Origin: Hyphomicrobiales bacterium
Lineage (GTDB): Bacteria; Pseudomonadota; Alphaproteobacteria; Rhizobiales; Aestuariivirgaceae
Direction of reading: 5' to 3'
Assembly: GCA_026996935.1 (NCBI GenBank)
Contig: JALWJW010000078.1
Coordinates: 1-6,804, forward strand
DNA length: 6,804 nucleotides
How positions within the stretch are numbered: position 1 is the first letter of the stretch; each line of letters begins with the position of its first letter. Below are positions 5,923 to 6,804 of this stretch, piece by piece. The translations under genes and the position numbers were made by a program. Under the pieces are notes generated by a model, which was given only the letters and a program-made list of their open reading frames with translations, searched no databases and had not been told where the DNA came from.

Positions 5923-6804
5923 TAGATAAGTCCTTTTTCGGCAAGACGAGAAAATCCATTACGGGTTTGGGGTAGTTTCATATCGAGAATTTTTCCGGCA
6001 ATGAGGTTGCGCAACATTTGAGCTGTGCCGCCGCCAATGGTGAACATGCGGGCATCGCGAACCATGCGCTCTAAAGGCAGGTTTCGTGAATACCCTGCTG
6101 CGCCGTGCAGTTGCAGTGCCTGATTGGTCACCATGACAGCATTTTCAGATGCTATAAGTTTTGCTTGTGCCGCCATGAGTGGATCGGGGAACCCCGTATC
6201 GGTGGTTTGGGCGCTGGCAGCGGCGCGCCATAACATGAGACGGGCGGCCTCGATGGCAACATTCATATCGGCCAGTATCCATTGCAACCCTTGAAACTCG
6301 GCAATGGGTCGGTCAAATTGCTGGCGGGTTTTTACATAGGTTGCGGCCTGGTCATAGGCCCCTTGGGCAATGCCCAGAGCAACAGTGCCAGCGCCAACGC
6401 GTTGGCCATTATAAGCACTCATTAAACCTGCAAATCCACGTTTTAATCCTTCGGGTGGAATAAGAGCCATATCTTCGTCAATTTCCAAATCGTTGAAGAT
6501 GATTTCTGTTTCAGGGATGGCGCGCAGACCCATTGCAGGTTCGCGTGAACCGATGATTAAACCGTCATTTTCATCACGCACAGCGATAAATCCGCCGATT
6601 CCTTTACGCTCACCGTTTTCTTCAACCTGCGCAAAGATCAGATGGGTTTTTGAAACCCCGCCACCAGTGATCCAATGTTTGGTGCCGTTGAGAATGTATT
6701 TGTCGCCTTTTTTAACGGCGGTGGTGGTCATTTGCGTGGCCGCTGAACCAGAGCCAGGTTCTGTAATGCAAATGGCGGGCTTGTCACCGGCAAGGACCAA
6801 GGGG
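5922..6804 (-). CDS. Acyl-CoA dehydrogenase-fold protein, putative 3-sulfinopropanoyl-CoA desulfinase, N-terminus cut by window edge
   Basis: About 293 C-terminal residues of an FAD-containing acyl-CoA dehydrogenase-fold enzyme are present. The frame stays open to the edge and the first in-frame start-like codon (TTG at 6800) is internal, so roughly 110 residues are missing. Counting from that TTG, the FAD/substrate motif ITEPGSGS is at 12-19, KHWITG at 41-46, TRQQFDRP at 158-165, LHGAAGY at 231-237 and RDAR at 248-251. The expected catalytic bases are absent. Q133 (YNGQRVGAG) aligns with the Glu of isovaleryl-type enzymes, and FTIGGGT (253-259) replaces the YEGT Glu of MCAD types. The stretch QRVGAGTVALGIAQGA (133-148) resembles the signature I recall for Acd of Advenella mimigardefordensis (Gln246), which splits 3-sulfinopropanoyl-CoA into succinyl-CoA and sulfite. 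An ordinary dehydrogenase with a displaced base remains possible. The gene leads the coupled pair with the ThDP enzyme. Confidence 0.82.
   Translation of the reverse strand, partial: PLVLAGDKPAICITEPGSGSAATQMTTTAVKKGDKYILNGTKHWITGGGVSKTHLIFAQVEENGERKGIGGFIAVRDENDGLIIGSREPAMGLRAIPETEIIFNDLEIDEDMALIPPEGLKRGFAGLMSAYNGQRVGAGTVALGIAQGAYDQAATYVKTRQQFDRPIAEFQGLQWILADMNVAIEAARLMLWRAAASAQTTDTGFPDPLMAAQAKLIASENAVMVTNQALQLHGAAGYSRNLPLERMVRDARMFTIGGGTAQMLRNLIAGKILDMKLPQTRNGFSRLAEKGLI

Noticed and set aside
1..6804. CRISPR arrays, insertion sequences, tRNA or rRNA genes, phage attachment sites
   Set aside because: I saw no regularly spaced repeats, transposase-like frames, terminal inverted repeats or RNA-gene motifs by reading both strands. 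The window is packed with ordinary metabolic genes.

Overview
The window looks like part of an alphaproteobacterial chromosome of moderate GC content (mid-40s percent by eye), probably from a marine or environmental lineage. This rests on the protein families present: a DUF938 methyltransferase, a Blh/ETHE1-like metallo-beta-lactamase and an Aah1-type adenine deaminase. No rRNA, tRNA or marker gene fixes the taxon more closely. I see no tRNA or rRNA genes, IS elements, CRISPR arrays or long direct repeats. Coding density is high, and the only sizeable non-coding gap is the ~135 bp divergent promoter region at 3198-3332.

Layout. (1) Positions 2-2578 on the + strand hold a closely packed run: the 3' part of ychF (cut by the left edge), an Add-family deaminase best read as adenine deaminase, and apt. 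The deaminase and apt compete for the same substrate, adenine, so together they form an adenine-salvage branch point. (2) Positions 2541-3197 on the - strand hold a DUF938 SAM-dependent methyltransferase gene whose 3' end overlaps the end of apt tail to tail. (3) Diverging from it, at 3333-4244 (+), is a Blh/ETHE1-like MBL-fold enzyme, a likely persulfide dioxygenase. A perfect 12-bp inverted repeat built on ATACGTAT lies in its promoter and looks like a repressor operator. A strong hairpin at 4256-4293 closes this gene and the convergent operon that follows. (4) Positions 4315-6804 on the - strand hold a translationally coupled pair: an acyl-CoA-dehydrogenase-fold protein (N-terminus beyond the right edge) and a ThDP-dependent enzyme of the acetolactate-synthase superfamily.

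The most interesting part is the right half. The acyl-CoA-dehydrogenase-like protein has Gln where isovaleryl-type dehydrogenases have their catalytic Glu, in a QRVGAGTVALGIAQGA context. It also lacks the alternative Glu of MCAD-type enzymes. Both features match what I recall of 3-sulfinopropanoyl-CoA desulfinase (Acd), which releases sulfite rather than oxidising an acyl-CoA. It is coupled to an unassigned ThDP enzyme with a non-canonical cofactor-metal motif, and it faces a sulfite-producing persulfide dioxygenase candidate under a putative operator. A small organosulfur/sulfite module is a reasonable hypothesis, but the sequence alone does not prove it.
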